Source: Heterocephalus glaber
Lineage: Eukaryota > Chordata > Mammalia > Rodentia > Bathyergidae
NCBI RefSeq assembly: GCF_000247695.1
Contig: NW_004624743.1
Location: forward strand, 5,826,136 to 5,890,135
Direction of reading: 5' to 3'
Length of the DNA stretch: 64,000 bases
Positions 34,236-46,610 of this stretch are shown here, piece by piece. The stretch's first letter is position 1; each line of letters starts with the position of its first letter. The notes beneath the pieces were generated by a model. That model did not search any database. It was not told the DNA's origin and saw only the letters and a program-made list of their open reading frames with translations. A program made the position numbers and the translations under genes.

Positions 34236-35400
34236 AATAGTAGCTATTGTTACTGCCAATATCTGTGTTATGATCATCAAAATATTTTTATTAGAAACTC
34301 GGGAGGGCTTCTTGGAAGAATTCAGTTCTGTTTTTCTTTCTTTTGTCCACTGAATCTTTTTTTATGTCCGCTAACAAGCATCAGTAAACTTTGGCTTGAA
34401 TAAATCTGTGACGAGAAAAGGAGAGTTTTCCACTTTATAAATATTCATGAGCTGTTTATACAATTATCTGAAAGTAAGAAAGATGTGATTTCTAGGAAGA
34501 AATGAATGGGAACATGATAGTCCCTTGTCACTGGCAGACAACATGTATTTGATAAGTTGGTTATTTTAAAAATAGATAAATGATTCAATTATTCTATGTA
34601 TGCAAGACACACACACAGCTAAGTCTAAAATGTTAATATACGCAGCCAGATCCATCATATGTACAATGCTTGCTAAACAAATATTAAATAAACTGTCTTA
34701 ATTTTTCCACATCACTTAATTTTAGGCATTTAAGAGCCTTCTGCTAGCCAGGATACAGCAATGACTCAGCAATGACTAAGCACCAGGCTTTAGTAAATAC
34801 TAGCTTGAATTATTGTGAATACTAAAATAAAACATCCCTAAAGCCCAGACTGGTTCCAAATGTGCCCTGCATAGAGATTTCTTGTTGATTGAAACTCAGT
34901 TATTAGACTTAATTATTTGAAACGTGATATAACATTCTTAAAAGTTAAAATTGTAATATAAATTTTAAGACTGTCATCAGGATTATAGGGAGTTTTAAAG
35001 AACAAGTAAATTTTTGGCAAGAAAAAGAAGACTGGTCTCAAATTCGCCAGAACTGAAAGGGGATTTTGAGACTAATAAATACACAATAATCCTTACGGTA
35101 AGAAGCAAACAGCAGGGAGAGGAGGTTAAGAGAGAACTGGAAACAATGTATATGGTTAATGATTTATAAAACAATGCCAAAGATTTAAAAAATATGTCAA
35201 GAAGAAATTACTGGGAAAATGGAGTGATTGCTTCACTTCTCATGTTTATTGGGACAAAAAGAAATAGTTACTTTTGAAATCTATTTGTAGTAAAGAAACA
35301 TGGCTTGGAACTCTTAATTCTAAATTTTCTGACTCTATTCATTTCTTGATGAGAACTTTCCATTTCTTAAGTTTATTGTATTAAAATATCTACTACCACA
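34236..35400. other. Unassigned AT-rich DNA
   Basis: No identifiable feature. Confidence 0.5.
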
Positions 35401-36230
35401 ATGAATAGACATGTGAGTCTACATCTTTAGTTTTTTGATCTTCAACAATAGCTTTCAGCCTTTCCTCATAGTGTAAGTGTCTATTTTGTAAACTTTTCTA
35501 TCATTTTGGGGGGAATTTAATTCTATTCCTAGGTTTTAATGCTTTTACTATTAATTATGCTGTATTTTGTCAAATTTTGCTTTCTACATCTATTAAACTG
35601 TTCAAAATGTTTTCTTTCAAATTGATTTCTCAATTAATATTTTAATTTATATTGATCACTTTAAAATGTAAAATCAAGCATCCCTTAGATATGCTCCATG
35701 TGGTTACAATGTATCATTCTTTATATGTAACTCACTTGATTCTATAATACTTTTGAAAGGATCTTTGCCACTATGTCAACAACAACAGTGATCTGTAGTG
35801 TTTTTGTTGGTCTGTTTTCGACATAGTATTTTTCTGTATTCTTCAGTTATCAGAATAAGTTTGAACTCATATGATGAATGTGCATTTGTTGCCTTCTTTT
35901 CTACTTTCTGGAGGTATTTAAAAAGTTTGTATTACTTGCTCCTTTCAAATAAGTTAGAATTTATCCCTGAAGCTGTTTGATCTCATTGTTTCTTTTTAGA
36001 AGGTCTTTTAATAATAAAAGTTTAAATTTTGTAAGTAAGTGTAAAGATATTCAACTTGGTACTTAAAGTTTGTAATTTGTCTGTCAAGGAATATTTCCTT
36101 TTCATCTATGTTATCAAGTGTAACAACATAAAATTGTTATTTATATAATTATTATAAATCTGATTTGTAGTTGAATTCTTTTGTATAATAATATATAATT
36201 TTTAGGTTGAGTAATAAATAATAACAACTG
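35400..36230 (-). mobile_element. L1 LINE ORF2 fragment, reverse orientation
   Basis: Phrases in order: GGATCTTTGCCACTATG, GTTTTTGTTGGTCTGTTTTCG, AGAATTTATCCCTGAAGCTG, TTTGATCTCATTGTTTC, ATATTTCCTTTTCATCTATG, TTATCAAGTGTAACAACATA. These are the reverse complement of the L1 reverse-transcriptase-to-connector region ('gtgatgctggcctcat...gtgaatccatctggtcc...ttccatttcatctaagttatc'). Highly decayed; the longest frame is 60 codons. Confidence 0.7.
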
Positions 36231-36899
36231 ACATAGCAAAACTTTTTGCAAAACTTTGCTTAAAGGAATATTTACAGCTACAAAAAAAGACTGAAATCAA
36301 AGATAACCTTCAAACTCATGTAGGTAGAAAATTAGGTTCAAATAAAGTAGAGGCAATAAAATAATCAGGGAGACACCAAATTATTAACAAAGTAAATTAA
36401 GAGCAAATAACGCAATCAAATCTCTTCCCTTTAAAGAGATTAATAAAATTGAGTGACCCTTGTTAAAACTGGTCAAAGAAAGAGAGAAAATATAAGTTTA
36501 TCTAGAATAAGAGGCCCTGACTATGAATTCCACAGACATTAAATGGGTAGTAAGAAACAATTATGAAAAGTGCTCATTTTGAAGTATTATATAAACTTTA
36601 TATAAATAGTATTTATATTTAAATGTTATATCTTTTAAAAATTTAATTAGAAGTTCAAAGAAAACCAGAAAGGCCATAAAGTCTTGCAAATTATGTGACA
36701 CATTTCAAAACTTGAAAAAGGAAAGTAAATTGGAAAATATTTTGAATTGCATAAAATTTTTAAAACTCTAATTTGTGATATGTCTAAAACAGGGCCTCTA
36801 GATGACTGATAGCATTAAATGCTTATATAAGGAAAAGAAATCTAAAATGAATTTTAAAATTTAACAAGTTTTCTTTCTAATTTTTGCGTTTACTCTGCA
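36231..36899. other. Unassigned AT-rich DNA
   Basis: Nothing recognised. Confidence 0.5.
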
Positions 36900-37265
36900 T
36901 GTCAGCCTTGCATCACTATAACAAATAGCCGAGGTTCAGTGCTTATGAAAAGTCTTTTGACTCCTAGTTGTGGGGTCTCTGTGGCTGAACAAGCGCCTTA
37001 TTGTTTCAGGCCTGTGTGGGTGCATCATGGTGGAGCGTGCAGCAGGCAGGAGACCCAGCTCGGTGTGAAGTGAATACAAGTGCAAGGGAGCTGGGGAGAG
37101 AAAGAGACCAGAGCCACGAACCCTTTCAGCCTAGGACTTTGGACCTGCACAGCTCCCACTTGACCGGTCGCCTAGAATTCCGTACCCTCTCACAGTGCCA
37201 GCCGGGACCAGGTCCTCAACACAAGGTCGGGCGACAGTCCAGGTCCAGCTGTCACTTCCAATTCA
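36900..37265 (-). mobile_element. MaLR-type LTR, reverse orientation
   Basis: TGTCAGCCTTGCATCACTATAAC then AAATAGCCGAGG is the reverse of a MaLR 3' end ('ggtatttgttatagtgatgc'). It continues TTGTTTCAGGCCTGTGTGGG, TGCATCATGGTGGAGCGTGC, AGCAGGCAGGAG. The 139-codon plus frame 37001-37420 lies largely in it and reads as translated LTR. Confidence 0.6.
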
Positions 37266-38260
37266 AAACAAATACAATATTTCTACCTTTTGGTGTCTCA
37301 GGAATCCAGAGAGAGACTTTTTTGCATGTCAATGATGAATATCAACATGAAGCACCTGTTGTGTATTTCAAGTTATCTCCTCTCCATGCATCTATATTAG
37401 CTTTTCTGATCACCATCTAGAACACACATATTTAAAGGAGTGTAAGCGCCTGTAACAACACTGACTTTCTCCCCAAAACTTCCACTTTTTATTTAAATGA
37501 TATGATGGAGTACCCTGAAGAAACAGATGAGTAGAGGTCCAGAAACATTTCCATAGCAGATACATCACTAAGTTGCCTCCTTTGAGCTCTTTCTCACTAT
37601 CAAGAGGACAGTAGATTTAAATACTCCCTGCACTTAAAATAAAAATTGGCAAGGACCTGTGGAAAGCAGTATCTTCTCTTTTCTATAATTCCTTAGGATT
37701 CACACAATCTGGGGTGAGTTGCCTACACAGTGATTTCTCATTCATGCATTATTCGCATGAACTCAATCAAATAACAGATTTGGGTGTTTTCAGGATTTCT
37801 GTTTCATTAGATGTAGAAATTGTGGGAATAAAAACAACACTCCCATACACATTAAAGGCAGTATTACATACCAATAAAACTAATTAATCAAATATTATAC
37901 AAATATCTTCTTTAAAGCAAAGCTAATAAGGTTTTCAGAGGAATCTGTCTTATAAATCCAAATACAAAAAATTACTTCTCTCATAATCTTCAAAAAACTA
38001 TATGATATTTTTTCTCATCTTTCAATAACACGCACACTCTGATGAGAGATGAAAAAGAAACAAAAACATTTTTCATCACTGATTAATATCCTCCACCCCT
38101 TCTATATGAAATTTCATTCTTGTTCCTGTATCTTTCTATATGGGAAACTTTTCTTTCTCCTATTCATTGGGGTAGGATCTTCTGATTCCTCTGTTTTCCT
38201 GCTTTACAGACTACTCGTTTTGCTTTTTAGCTGGCTTCTCTTAGACTGTATTGGACATTC
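37266..38260. other. Unassigned AT-rich DNA
   Basis: No identifiable gene or element. Confidence 0.5.
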
Positions 38261-38379
38261 TGTTCAAAAAATTTTTTCTTTTTTTTGGTACCAATGATTG
38301 AACTTGGAACTTTGCGCTTGTGAGGCAGGCAGCAGAACCACTGAGCTAAATCCCCAGCCCTATGTTCAAAAAATTTTTT
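38261..38379 (-). mobile_element. ID-like SINE with 17-bp target duplication
   Basis: Element 38278-38362: T-run, GGTACCAATGATTGAACTTG (reverse B box), CTTGTGAGGCAGGCAGCAG, AACCACTGAGCTAAATCCCC (reverse A box), AGCCCTA. Flanked by TGTTCAAAAAATTTTTT at 38261-38277 and 38363-38379. Confidence 0.95.
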
Positions 38380-39370
38380 TTAAGTAAGAAACGTTTTAAT
38401 ATCTTTTCTGACTTAATCCAAGTGATTGGACAATGTAAATGCCTGAAAACCATTTCAGCTTGAAGATCATTGATATTATACAGGACATAGGGGTAGAAAG
38501 AAGGTAGTAAAATATGCTAAATTGTTCTTGTTTTTTATATTTTCTATACTCATTTTTCGTCAAAATAACTCAGTTATTTAAAAAATAAATTTCTTAAAGA
38601 TACTGACATAATATCTTTAAACATAATATGTTCAGTGATAATGCTGACATGATTCAGGTTTGTTCCCCTGTCATCTATTCAACTTTTTTTTTTAATGGTT
38701 AAATATTTTAGCACAGATATATAGCTGATGATAGGCAAATGTCATGTGAAGTGTTCCGTTTTTTTTAAAAAATCAGATACTATTAATTCTTAGTTATATG
38801 ACAAAATTTATTCACAACTGAAAATAAGTTGTAAATTACTTGAGCAGAAATTGAGATTGTTCATCATTACAAATAATTCCATCTGGCAGAGATTCATAGG
38901 AACCACTTCACACCATGACTCTTGATGAGATGACTGTTTCTAACTGTGACAAACCCTTTTATCTTAACCGGAAACCTCAGGAGGTAGACCGTGTTCATAA
39001 TTGAAAACATAATTGAAAACAAAATATCACACAATGTCATTTGGAAAGTCAAAATTATGATTTGCACATTTATTGTATTGAAATAAAATTAACCATGCAG
39101 CAGAAATATAGATGTGAACCTTAGTAGTGTTTTAATAACCCATGAGCAATGGCACAGAGGGGAAAAAAGTTGAAAATAAATTTCTCTTTTCATTATATTC
39201 CTTGGCTTACCCATAAAAAATGTTCTTGCATGTGAAAGTGATTTGATCTTTTCTCCAGATTTATACTTAGCAATGGTTAAGTACAGTTATTTATATCTCC
39301 ACACTTTCATAACCTAGATGTTCAAAACCCTGACTCTGTACAGACTAAACAAACTGCTTTGGTCTGAATA
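38380..39370. other. Unassigned AT-rich DNA
   Basis: Nothing certain. A short MIR-like phrase (TTTATCTTAACCGGAAACCTC then AGGAGGTAG at about 38958-38985) was too short to call. Confidence 0.45.
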
Positions 39371-39371
39371 C

Positions 39372-39530
39372 TCTTTCTACTTCTTACTCCATGCATGACC
39401 TTGAACAAGGGTTGCAACATCTTTGTTTCTGTTTCCCTATCAGTAGGAGGGGAAAAACAACATTGGTTATGTGAGAAGATGACTAGGAATTGTAAATTAC
39501 CTACCTGTGCTTAGTGTTAACTTTGAAGTA
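39372..39530 (-). mobile_element. MIR SINE
   Basis: CTACTTCTTACTCCATGCATG, ACCTTGAACAAGGGTTGC, TTTCTGTTTCCCTATCAGTAGG, ATTACCTACCTGTGCTTAG follows the reverse MIR consensus order ('cttactagctgtgtgaccttgggcaag...cagtttcctcatctgtaaaatgg...gtacctacc...gcttag') along nearly 160 bp. Confidence 0.75.
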
Positions 39531-41560
39531 TATACCAGCCATGATGTGTATAGATAGGTGGAGCCCTGGCTACAGGCCTTGAGGTTCCTGAGGCTGGTGT
39601 GACTTGCTTTAGGAATAGGGACATGCGGAAGGCTGCATATTTCCTGGCTGTGTAGGGAAAACTATTCCTAACTCTGATAAAATCTGCTAGGGACAATGCA
39701 AAAAATGCAGGAATCCAGGTACAGGGAAGGATTAAATCCCCATTAACTTGTTCCCTTTGTGAGGATTAACTTGTTCCTCATTTTTTGTTGCCCCATTCTT
39801 ACTGCAGTCACTGCTCTAGGAAAAGTACACTCTCCCTCCCCCTGAACTTCTCCCTGGCTTAAAAAAGTGTGTCAATAGTGGAGATTTTTCAGTCTGTCTA
39901 CTGGATACAGGCCTCCCAGTCCCCTTAAGCCTTGAATATTGTCTCTGTTTCTTTTTACTCTCAGTCATCCCAATACCGGTATCCAAGGGTCTAATCAGCC
40001 CCCAGCAGTATATACTCAGTGTCCCACACCTACCACTAATGGGCTCCTCATTGGCACCAGGCCAGTGAGTAATCCACTGCAAACATAGGCCTTCTCCCTG
40101 TTTCTGACCCATTTAGGTATCAATTGCAGAAACAGAGAGTGCAGGGAGTGAGTCGTTTGTTAAGAATCAGTGCAGTGAAAGAAAAGGAGAAAAAGGATTT
40201 AGCAAGAGGGCAGAGGTCTGCACAAGGCTGAGTCAGTCTGGCACAGAGTGACAGAGCATGTGGTGTGTATCATCAGAGTCTTGCTGTGTCAGACAGAACA
40301 TTCTTTCCTGGACCTTACCTGGCATCCTGTAGGGCCTGCCTCAGGCAAGATTCTCCCGCTGCTGTGCTTACTTCCTTGCAGGGGGCCCTGAGTATCAGAC
40401 TCTGTGCAGGCCACACTCCAATCTACTATCTGTTACTTAAATATGGATATTTAAAGCATTCCTGGAAACATCACAAGGAAATGGAACAGGCTTCTGCCCC
40501 AGCATTCCCTACCCTTCAGTGGAAAACATAAACAAGTACTTGGCACTTAATTCTCTACTTCCAAAAATCTGTTAATAGTGTCTTAGCTAATCATGTTAGT
40601 ATTACAGTTGTTATTTGCAAGTTGTCATTTTAATATTTTTGTCATACGTGGTCCGACACTTTCTTCTATGCTTTCAACACTTTGATCATTATCCATGTCC
40701 ATCTATCTTTCTTTTACCATATTATGTTGGTTATATGTTTTACAGGTTTTCAAACAGCCCGTTTATATGGCAATAAGCAATGCATGTACATACTCCAAAC
40801 ACTTTTCCACACATTTTAATTGTTACACACACACATTTTTTATCTTTGAAGATTTCATTCCTCTGCTCTCCTTGTTTCTTCTATTTGAGATTAGCACACA
40901 GATACTTCCACCTGCATTTATCACCCCTCTAATTAAATGCACTGCTTCTTGATGCAATTTTATTGATTTCTTGTTCCTCCATATCTACCTTTTTTAAATC
41001 ATTGAACTACTTCCTAAGAAAGGGAATTTATAAAAAACCAAATATTTGTAGCATTGCCTACCTGAAAATTTCTCCTTTCTGAATCCACACATGATTGACA
41101 GCTAAGTAAAATTCTTGGTTTATAATATTTTGAGTTAAAAATGTCATACTATTTTCGTCTTCACTAATAAGCATCTGCTAAGTGGTTTGAAGTCCCTCTG
41201 GTACCCTATTCTTTGAGATGACATTTTTTTTTCTCAAGAAAATAGATTTGATCTTTTAATATTCTGAAATTAAAAGATTACATGCCTTGTGTAATGCTTT
41301 TCAAATCTACTTTTCTAAACCCTGTATATGTTCTTTCTAGTTCTTAAATTGTGTCCATCAGTTCTGATACTTACTCATATTTTTCCTTTGGTAAATAATT
41401 TTCCTCATTTACCTTCCTTTTCATGTTTCTTGTAAAGGGCTCTATTATTTGAAAAATGTATCTTACTTGCTCTTCTATTTTTTTATCATCTTTATGATAA
41501 AAAAGTATATACTCATGAGTTTCTTGCCCTGTATCTTCTAAACTTCTCTTTATTTTCTGG
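39531..41560. other. Unassigned DNA including a GC-balanced block with LTR-like look
   Basis: 39560-40510 is more GC-balanced, with a pyrimidine-rich stretch (CTCTCCCTCCCCCTGAACTTC), a GGCTTAAAAAAG TATA-like motif and TGGCACCAGGCC. It is open for 98 codons on minus (39816-40112) and 88 on plus (40265-40531). I cannot recognise a protein; an unclassified ERV LTR is possible. The remainder is AT-rich. Confidence 0.4.
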
Positions 41561-41565
41561 AGTTT

Positions 41566-41700
41566 TTTTTTTTTCAGCTTATGAATACCTACTATGTGTC
41601 TGACCCTTTTTGTGCTGACAATTTAACAGTGATGACAACAAAGACTTCTCACATTAGTGGAACTGGCATTATGATAGAAAAGTGAAAATGGACAAGATGA
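41566..41700. mobile_element. L2/MIR-like ancient fragment
   Basis: CTTATGAATACCTACTATGTG then TCTGACCC and a later AACAGTGATGACAACAAAG echo the mammal-wide 'tattgagcacctactatgtgccaggc...aacagtgaacaaaac' sentence. Strand is not assigned because I am unsure which family consensus orientation applies. Confidence 0.45.
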
Positions 41701-41974
41701 ACACATTATACGTCAGACAATCACTGTTAAAAAGAAAAAATGATAGAGATATTGATGATTCAACTTGTGAGGTGTTACAGAAATTTTACATATGACAGTA
41801 AGGGAAGGACAACTCGCCAAGATGTTCTGAGTGCAGATCTCATGTCTCAGTGCTTCACATTTGCTCCACTCCTTGTATAATGAAGGGAGAGGTCTCATAG
41901 GCACTTGCAAATGTAGAGTTCAGAGAAGAGAGACTATAGATCATTTTACCGTCAAGGTATAGATAGTTTGAAGC

Positions 41975-42335
41975 TGTTGTGGCTTAGAACAAGAGTGGGG
42001 CTTTGGGAAGGTGAATGATTCATGGGAGTGTTGTAGCTGTCTTGCTGTTGGGAGGTGGATCAGAATGGGGAGGTCACTGGGACCATGACGTCAAGAATGC
42101 ATCTCCTTGCCTGGCTCCTCCCTTCTCTCTCAGGCATGGGGACACCATGGCATGAGCAGTTTTCCTCTACACCAGCTCCTCCCACCAGGCCATTTCTGTG
42201 TCTAAACCTGTGCAACATAGATCAAAACTTCTAAAACCGTGGGGCAAAACAAGCTTCTCCTCCCTTGACTTGCAGGTATTGGGTATTTTGTTCCAGGAGC
42301 AAAAAAAAAAAAAAAAAAAAATGACGAAAACAGAA
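41975..42335 (+). mobile_element. MaLR-type LTR with expanded A tract
   Basis: TGTTGTGGCTTAGAACAAG start, GGGGCTTTGGGAAGGTGAATG, TGCTGTTGGGAGGTGG, ACACCATGGCATGAGCAG and TGGGTATTTTGTTCCAGGAGC follow MaLR LTR order. A 22-bp A run (42300-42321) interrupts the 3' terminus. No target duplication seen. Confidence 0.6.
42300..42321. repeat. Poly(A) tract
   Basis: About 22 consecutive A near the 3' end of the LTR; probably a microsatellite expansion rather than a retroposon tail, since no SINE body precedes it. Confidence 0.85.
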
Positions 42336-42744
42336 GCCAGGAGCCTGTGTTAGATTATGTCCATGGCTATTGTCCATAGACATACTGAAAAGTCTCAGCA
42401 CGTTATATACAAAGACGCTCATATTTAGCAAAGCTGAGATGAGTAACAATGAGAGTCCATAGATTTTTACTGAAGATGCTACAAGAGCATTATCCTTACC
42501 TTAATTATGACAAAAAGCAAGATAATCTATGAAGCTGTAACTTTTCTTGAAACCTTCAGAAAAATTGATGTTGCAGGGTAGTAGCAAGAGTAGAGCCTAA
42601 AGCAGCACTGTAAGGAGAGGCTGTGTGTGAGCACTGCTGGCACACAAGTAAAGAAGAACTTGCAAATAAAGCCCAATCAGTTAGAAAGGCCGCTCATGCC
42701 TAGTGTGAGACATAGTGGGCCCAGTGCGATTCCAGTTCCTCTCT

Positions 42745-43118
42745 CCACACTGTCCACGGGAAACCCTTGTGTTGAAATCCTATACTCCAATCCTTTAGAA
42801 TGCAATCATATTTGGAAATAAGGTCTATAAGGAATTATTTCTGTTCAATGTAATCTTCAAGGTAAATCTGAACCCACTCTGGCTGAAAGCCTTAGCAGAA
42901 GAGGACACCAGAGAAAGACACCAGTCATATGCACACAAAGAGACGACCACATCAACCCACAGCAAGCAGGCAGCCATAGACACAGGCCTAGAAGACAACA
43001 CACCTGTGCACCTTAGTATCAGACCTCTCGCCTGCAGAATGGCAAGAAAACAAATTTCTGTCATTTTGACCACCCATTCCGCAGTACCTACTTAGGGTCA
43101 CCTAGTTGGACTAATGCG
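42745..43118 (+). mobile_element. MLT1A-like solo LTR
   Basis: GTTGAAATCCTATACTCC, AGAATGCAATCATATTTGG, AAATAAGGTCTATAAGGAATT, GGACACCAGAGAAAGACACC, AGAATGGCAAGAAAACAAATTTC, TGTCATTTTGACCACCCATTCC, GCAGTACC track the MLT1A sequence ('gttgaagccctaacccccagtacctcagaatgtgactgtatttggagatagggtctttaaagagg...gagaaaataaatttctgttgtttaagccacccagtctgtggtac') end to end. Counterpart on the opposite strand at 30136-30470. Confidence 0.78.
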
Positions 43119-43555
43119 AATAGAATTCCTGGGGACCTCAGGCCCAAGATAGTGTGCACACCCTGCTTCGCCACAGGGGTTTTTGCAGGGATTGAAAGAC
43201 AACTTTCGTGTTGGGACAGGGAACACAGAAAACTCCTGAGCAGGTCGCCAGGAAGAAGGGTGGCTACAGCAAAAACTTCACCCAGTCCTTTTCCCCTAAA
43301 GAGTACAATTCTTAAATTGCTGGAGAAAATGCATATGAAGAGTCTCTGCAGCTAGAGGAAAGGAAAAGAATAAGCAGAACTTTCTATCTATTGGGCAGGG
43401 GGCTAGAAACAGTCACTGGCTCCAATCATGAGACATCTTAGATGTTGGCTACTAATGGAGAAGGAAAGATAATGAAAAAAGAATATTTAATAAAAGCAAC
43501 ACTATGTCAAATATCTTCTATATGATCGTCACCAGACTCATTTTTTACCTGTTAT

Positions 43556-44085
43556 TGTGTTAGTTGGGAGGTTTATTAGGTGGACCTACAGAATCAGAGG
43601 TGGAGGGCTCACGATGCGCCTACAGGAGTAGAAGCAAGAGAATCCACAATGGCTGCCCCACATGTGGGACAGCTGGAGAACCGTGGCTGCTCAGCAGGAG
43701 AAGATGGAAGCCACAGAACAAGAGGGATCAAGAATGCAGCTGAGTTCAAGATGAAGGGACTGGAAGCTCAACACAGAGACTCCAGTGTGAGTCTGTCCTG
43801 AAGGCTGAGAAACTGGAGACCAGGGTCTAAAGGCAACATCAACAAAGCACACCCACTCAGAGAGACGGGAGTGCTTCAGATACAGCACACTTTCATCTTC
43901 TTCCCTTTTTCATTCCAACCAGACTACAAGTGTGTTGATGGGTGCCACAAACAGACAAGTGGGGTGCCTGTTCCTCTCTGTTTACTGAACTCCACAGCAG
44001 TCATCCACAGACACACCCAGAACCCTGCCTTGCTAATCTACCAGGCAATTCTTACTAAATTGACACATAACAATTAATGCTCCCA
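43556..44085 (-). mobile_element. MaLR/ERVL-like LTR, reverse orientation
   Basis: Opens TGTGTTAGTTGGGAGG (reverse of '...ctaactaataca'). Near the far end comes GATGGGTGCCACAAACAGAC, then CACAGACACACCCAGAACCC and AAATTGACACATAACAATTAA, matching a widespread mammalian LTR ('gatgatgcccaccca...cacagacacacccagaataatg...agttgacacataaaattaa'). Flanks GTTAT (43551-43555) and ATTAT (44086-44090) are a 4/5 match for a decayed 5-bp target duplication. Confidence 0.65.
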
Positions 44086-44210
44086 ATTATAGCTAAGTCT
44101 ATAAAATAAATACTTACAGAAGAAAACCTGGAACTTATATCTGCTTCATTACTATTTATACGCTTGCCTGCCATTTATTTTTTCATACATTAATCCACAC
44201 TATATTTGTC

Positions 44211-44335
44211 ATTCATTGAACATGTGCCGGAACCTGGACATATTCTAAGTACTAAGAACTGGGAGATTATCAATGAGCAGTGCAGCAATTTATATTGAAT
44301 TTTGCACTCTAGAAGAAAGACAGTGGTAACTATCC
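44211..44335. mobile_element. L2/MIR-like ancient fragment
   Basis: CATTCATTGAACATGTGCCGG, ATTCTAAGTACTAAGAACTGGG, AGATTATCAATGAGCAGTGC resembles the mammal-wide 'cattcaacaaatatttattgagc..tgtgccaggcactgttctaagcactggggatacagcagtgaac' sentence. Confidence 0.5.
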
Positions 44336-46420
44336 CAGCATGAGCTTGGTAGCACTTAAGACAAAAGCTACAAAGGGAAAGTGAAAGCATCCTTCAGACC
44401 CTTGTAGTGTCAACACCAAGTCTCCATAAAGAACCTTGTGGCTAAGGAGACTCAGGTCTGTTCTCCACCTGTGATGGGAACCAATGCTAGCTAGGGGCAA
44501 TAGCTTCTTTTAAAGGCTTTGGAACCACAGAGAGCTTGAAAGGTACAGCATGAAAGCTTGTACGGTGTGAATGAATAAGAGATGATCTCTGATGAGAGAT
44601 GTCCCCAGAGAAATTAGGAAGTGTCACAGTAGGCACATAATTAACTGATGTAGAGCATTTTAGTAAGACAATTTAAAATACATTATTGCTTATAATTATA
44701 GATAAATTGGAGATATTTTCACTTATTAAATAAATCTAATTTCTTTTCTCCTGCCTGGTATTTGATTGCCTTCATTCTTTAGTCTTTCAGTGTAGACTTT
44801 ATAACCTTAAAGAAACAGATGCGGCTTGAAGGAAATCAAAATGGAAATTTCACTTGTAATTGTTCCCAACAGAAAGAAATCGAATTTATGAGTTGCTTAT
44901 AATGGAAAAGCAGGTAAATGGGGAAAATGATTTGCTATTTTACTTTTAGTTATGTCGGTCTCCCCTGTGGAAGCTACTTGTTTTCAGCACTGACTTATGC
45001 CAATGGATTTAATTTAAATTTATAGTGAAAAATTCACAGAGGATCGAGTGGTTCCCATATGAATATTTTTGTTAAAAAAGTAGCTACTGATCTGTGAGCA
45101 GAAAAACATGAATCATTAGGGAGGCTGGGAGCCAGGAGGAATGAGGGAATAAGCCATTGAAAATGACGGATATCACCTTCCTTCGTGCTTGCTCTTGTGA
45201 CAGAATATTTATATGAGAATACATTTGCCCATTGAATTTTCAGGAAGGAAAATAATAGAGAAGAAAAGTAGAAAGTAAGTCACCTCTTGCCAAAATATAT
45301 AATGCCAACAGAGAGGTTTTGGTAGATAAGAAACCAAAGAAAGCCAAGTGAAATGAATAAAGTAAAGCCCAGAGAGAGGTCTCCAGGCATGCCATCTAAG
45401 TGTCAAAAGCAGGAAGAGGACATGGAAAATGTAGGAAAAAGAGGAAAGATTCAGAGGGAAAATTAAATTCATATTTAAAATTTAGTTTGTAGTAGATTTT
45501 CATCTATTCATCAATCAAATTAATTTTATTGTTCGTATTATTTTTCAGTTTTATAACCAGCGTAAGTTGTTCTCTATCTTTGTACAGTTTATGTCTTTTT
45601 CAGGACTATCAAGTTTTTCAATATAAAAGGTGCAATGTATAATGCAAATATAGTTTCTTGAACACACTCTCTTATTTAATCATTTGCAAAGAAATGAGAC
45701 CATTTGGACTAACTGAAAATCTTTCTCTAGAAAAAGAATCTGTCAGTGAAATAAAGCCAAGCTTAGATGCAAATGCTAAAAAGCTCAAAATTGGTGAGTG
45801 CTGGGTAATAGGCAGTGCTTTGAGCTCCTCTCATCTGAGCTTTGCCTTGGGAAATGTGTCCATGTGAAGCAATCCATACAAAATGGTTGCAGGAAGGAAG
45901 CTCCTGCAGGATAAGGGAAAGCTGATTGAGGTGGATCGCAGGCTTTTGGAAGTCAGTGGTTCTAAAAGTAACTGGGGCAGATCTGTAAGTGATGAATCAA
46001 GGCAGATATTTCCAATCACAGAACTGCGCTACTGAGAAAGTGTGGGTATTGAAAGTGATCTGTAACTGACATCTGTGAAATCTCAGAATTTTCCCACAGA
46101 TGCAGGAATTGGGTGTGTGGACAGGAAAAGCAATCGATTGCTGTGAGTTTCATATGAAAGTCCAAGTTGAAGGTCTCCGGACCGAACTACATCTAAGTCC
46201 TATCAGAGGGAGCACTGTGATTGAAAAGGTGCGAAGCTTTTCACACCTTTTCACACTTAGGCATTTTCTTCCTGCTTCAGACACCAACAGGAATTTTCAG
46301 GAAGTACAATGAAACTGATTAAGTAGGGAATGGACTTCTAGCTGAATGAAATTTAAAAGCAACGGAGAAGATAGAAATTCAAGCTCCAAGCACATGGCTT
46401 TCAGTAATAAAAATAACACA
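44336..46420. other. Unassigned AT-rich DNA
   Basis: No gene or repeat recognised; all open frames are under 90 codons. Confidence 0.5.
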
Positions 46421-46424
46421 TTAT

Positions 46425-46610
46425 CTATACTGGTCACGTGCTATATCTCACCCTTTGGACTAAATATTTTATATTCATAATTTTACATAATTTTGAGAAT
46501 GTTGCTTTAAGTCATGACCTATGATTTCCCTTATTTATTGTGTGAAGATTTAGAACCCTAAAGAGAATATAAACCAAGTTTAGGATCACATACTGATATG
46601 TGATGAAGAT
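46425..46610 (+). mobile_element. MIR SINE, diverged
   Basis: CACGTGCTATATCTCACCC, AAATATTTTATATTCATAATTTTAC, GATTTCCCTTATTTATTGTG, GAAGATTTAGAACCC and AGTTTAGGATCACATACTG follow the plus-strand MIR order ('gtgccaggc...tttacatgtattaactcattta...attatccccattttacagatgaggaaactgagg...aggtcacacagc'). Confidence 0.5.

Noticed and set aside
37001..37420. 139-codon frame, proline- and serine-rich
   Set aside because: Lies largely in a reverse MaLR-type LTR; no domain and no neighbours to support a gene.
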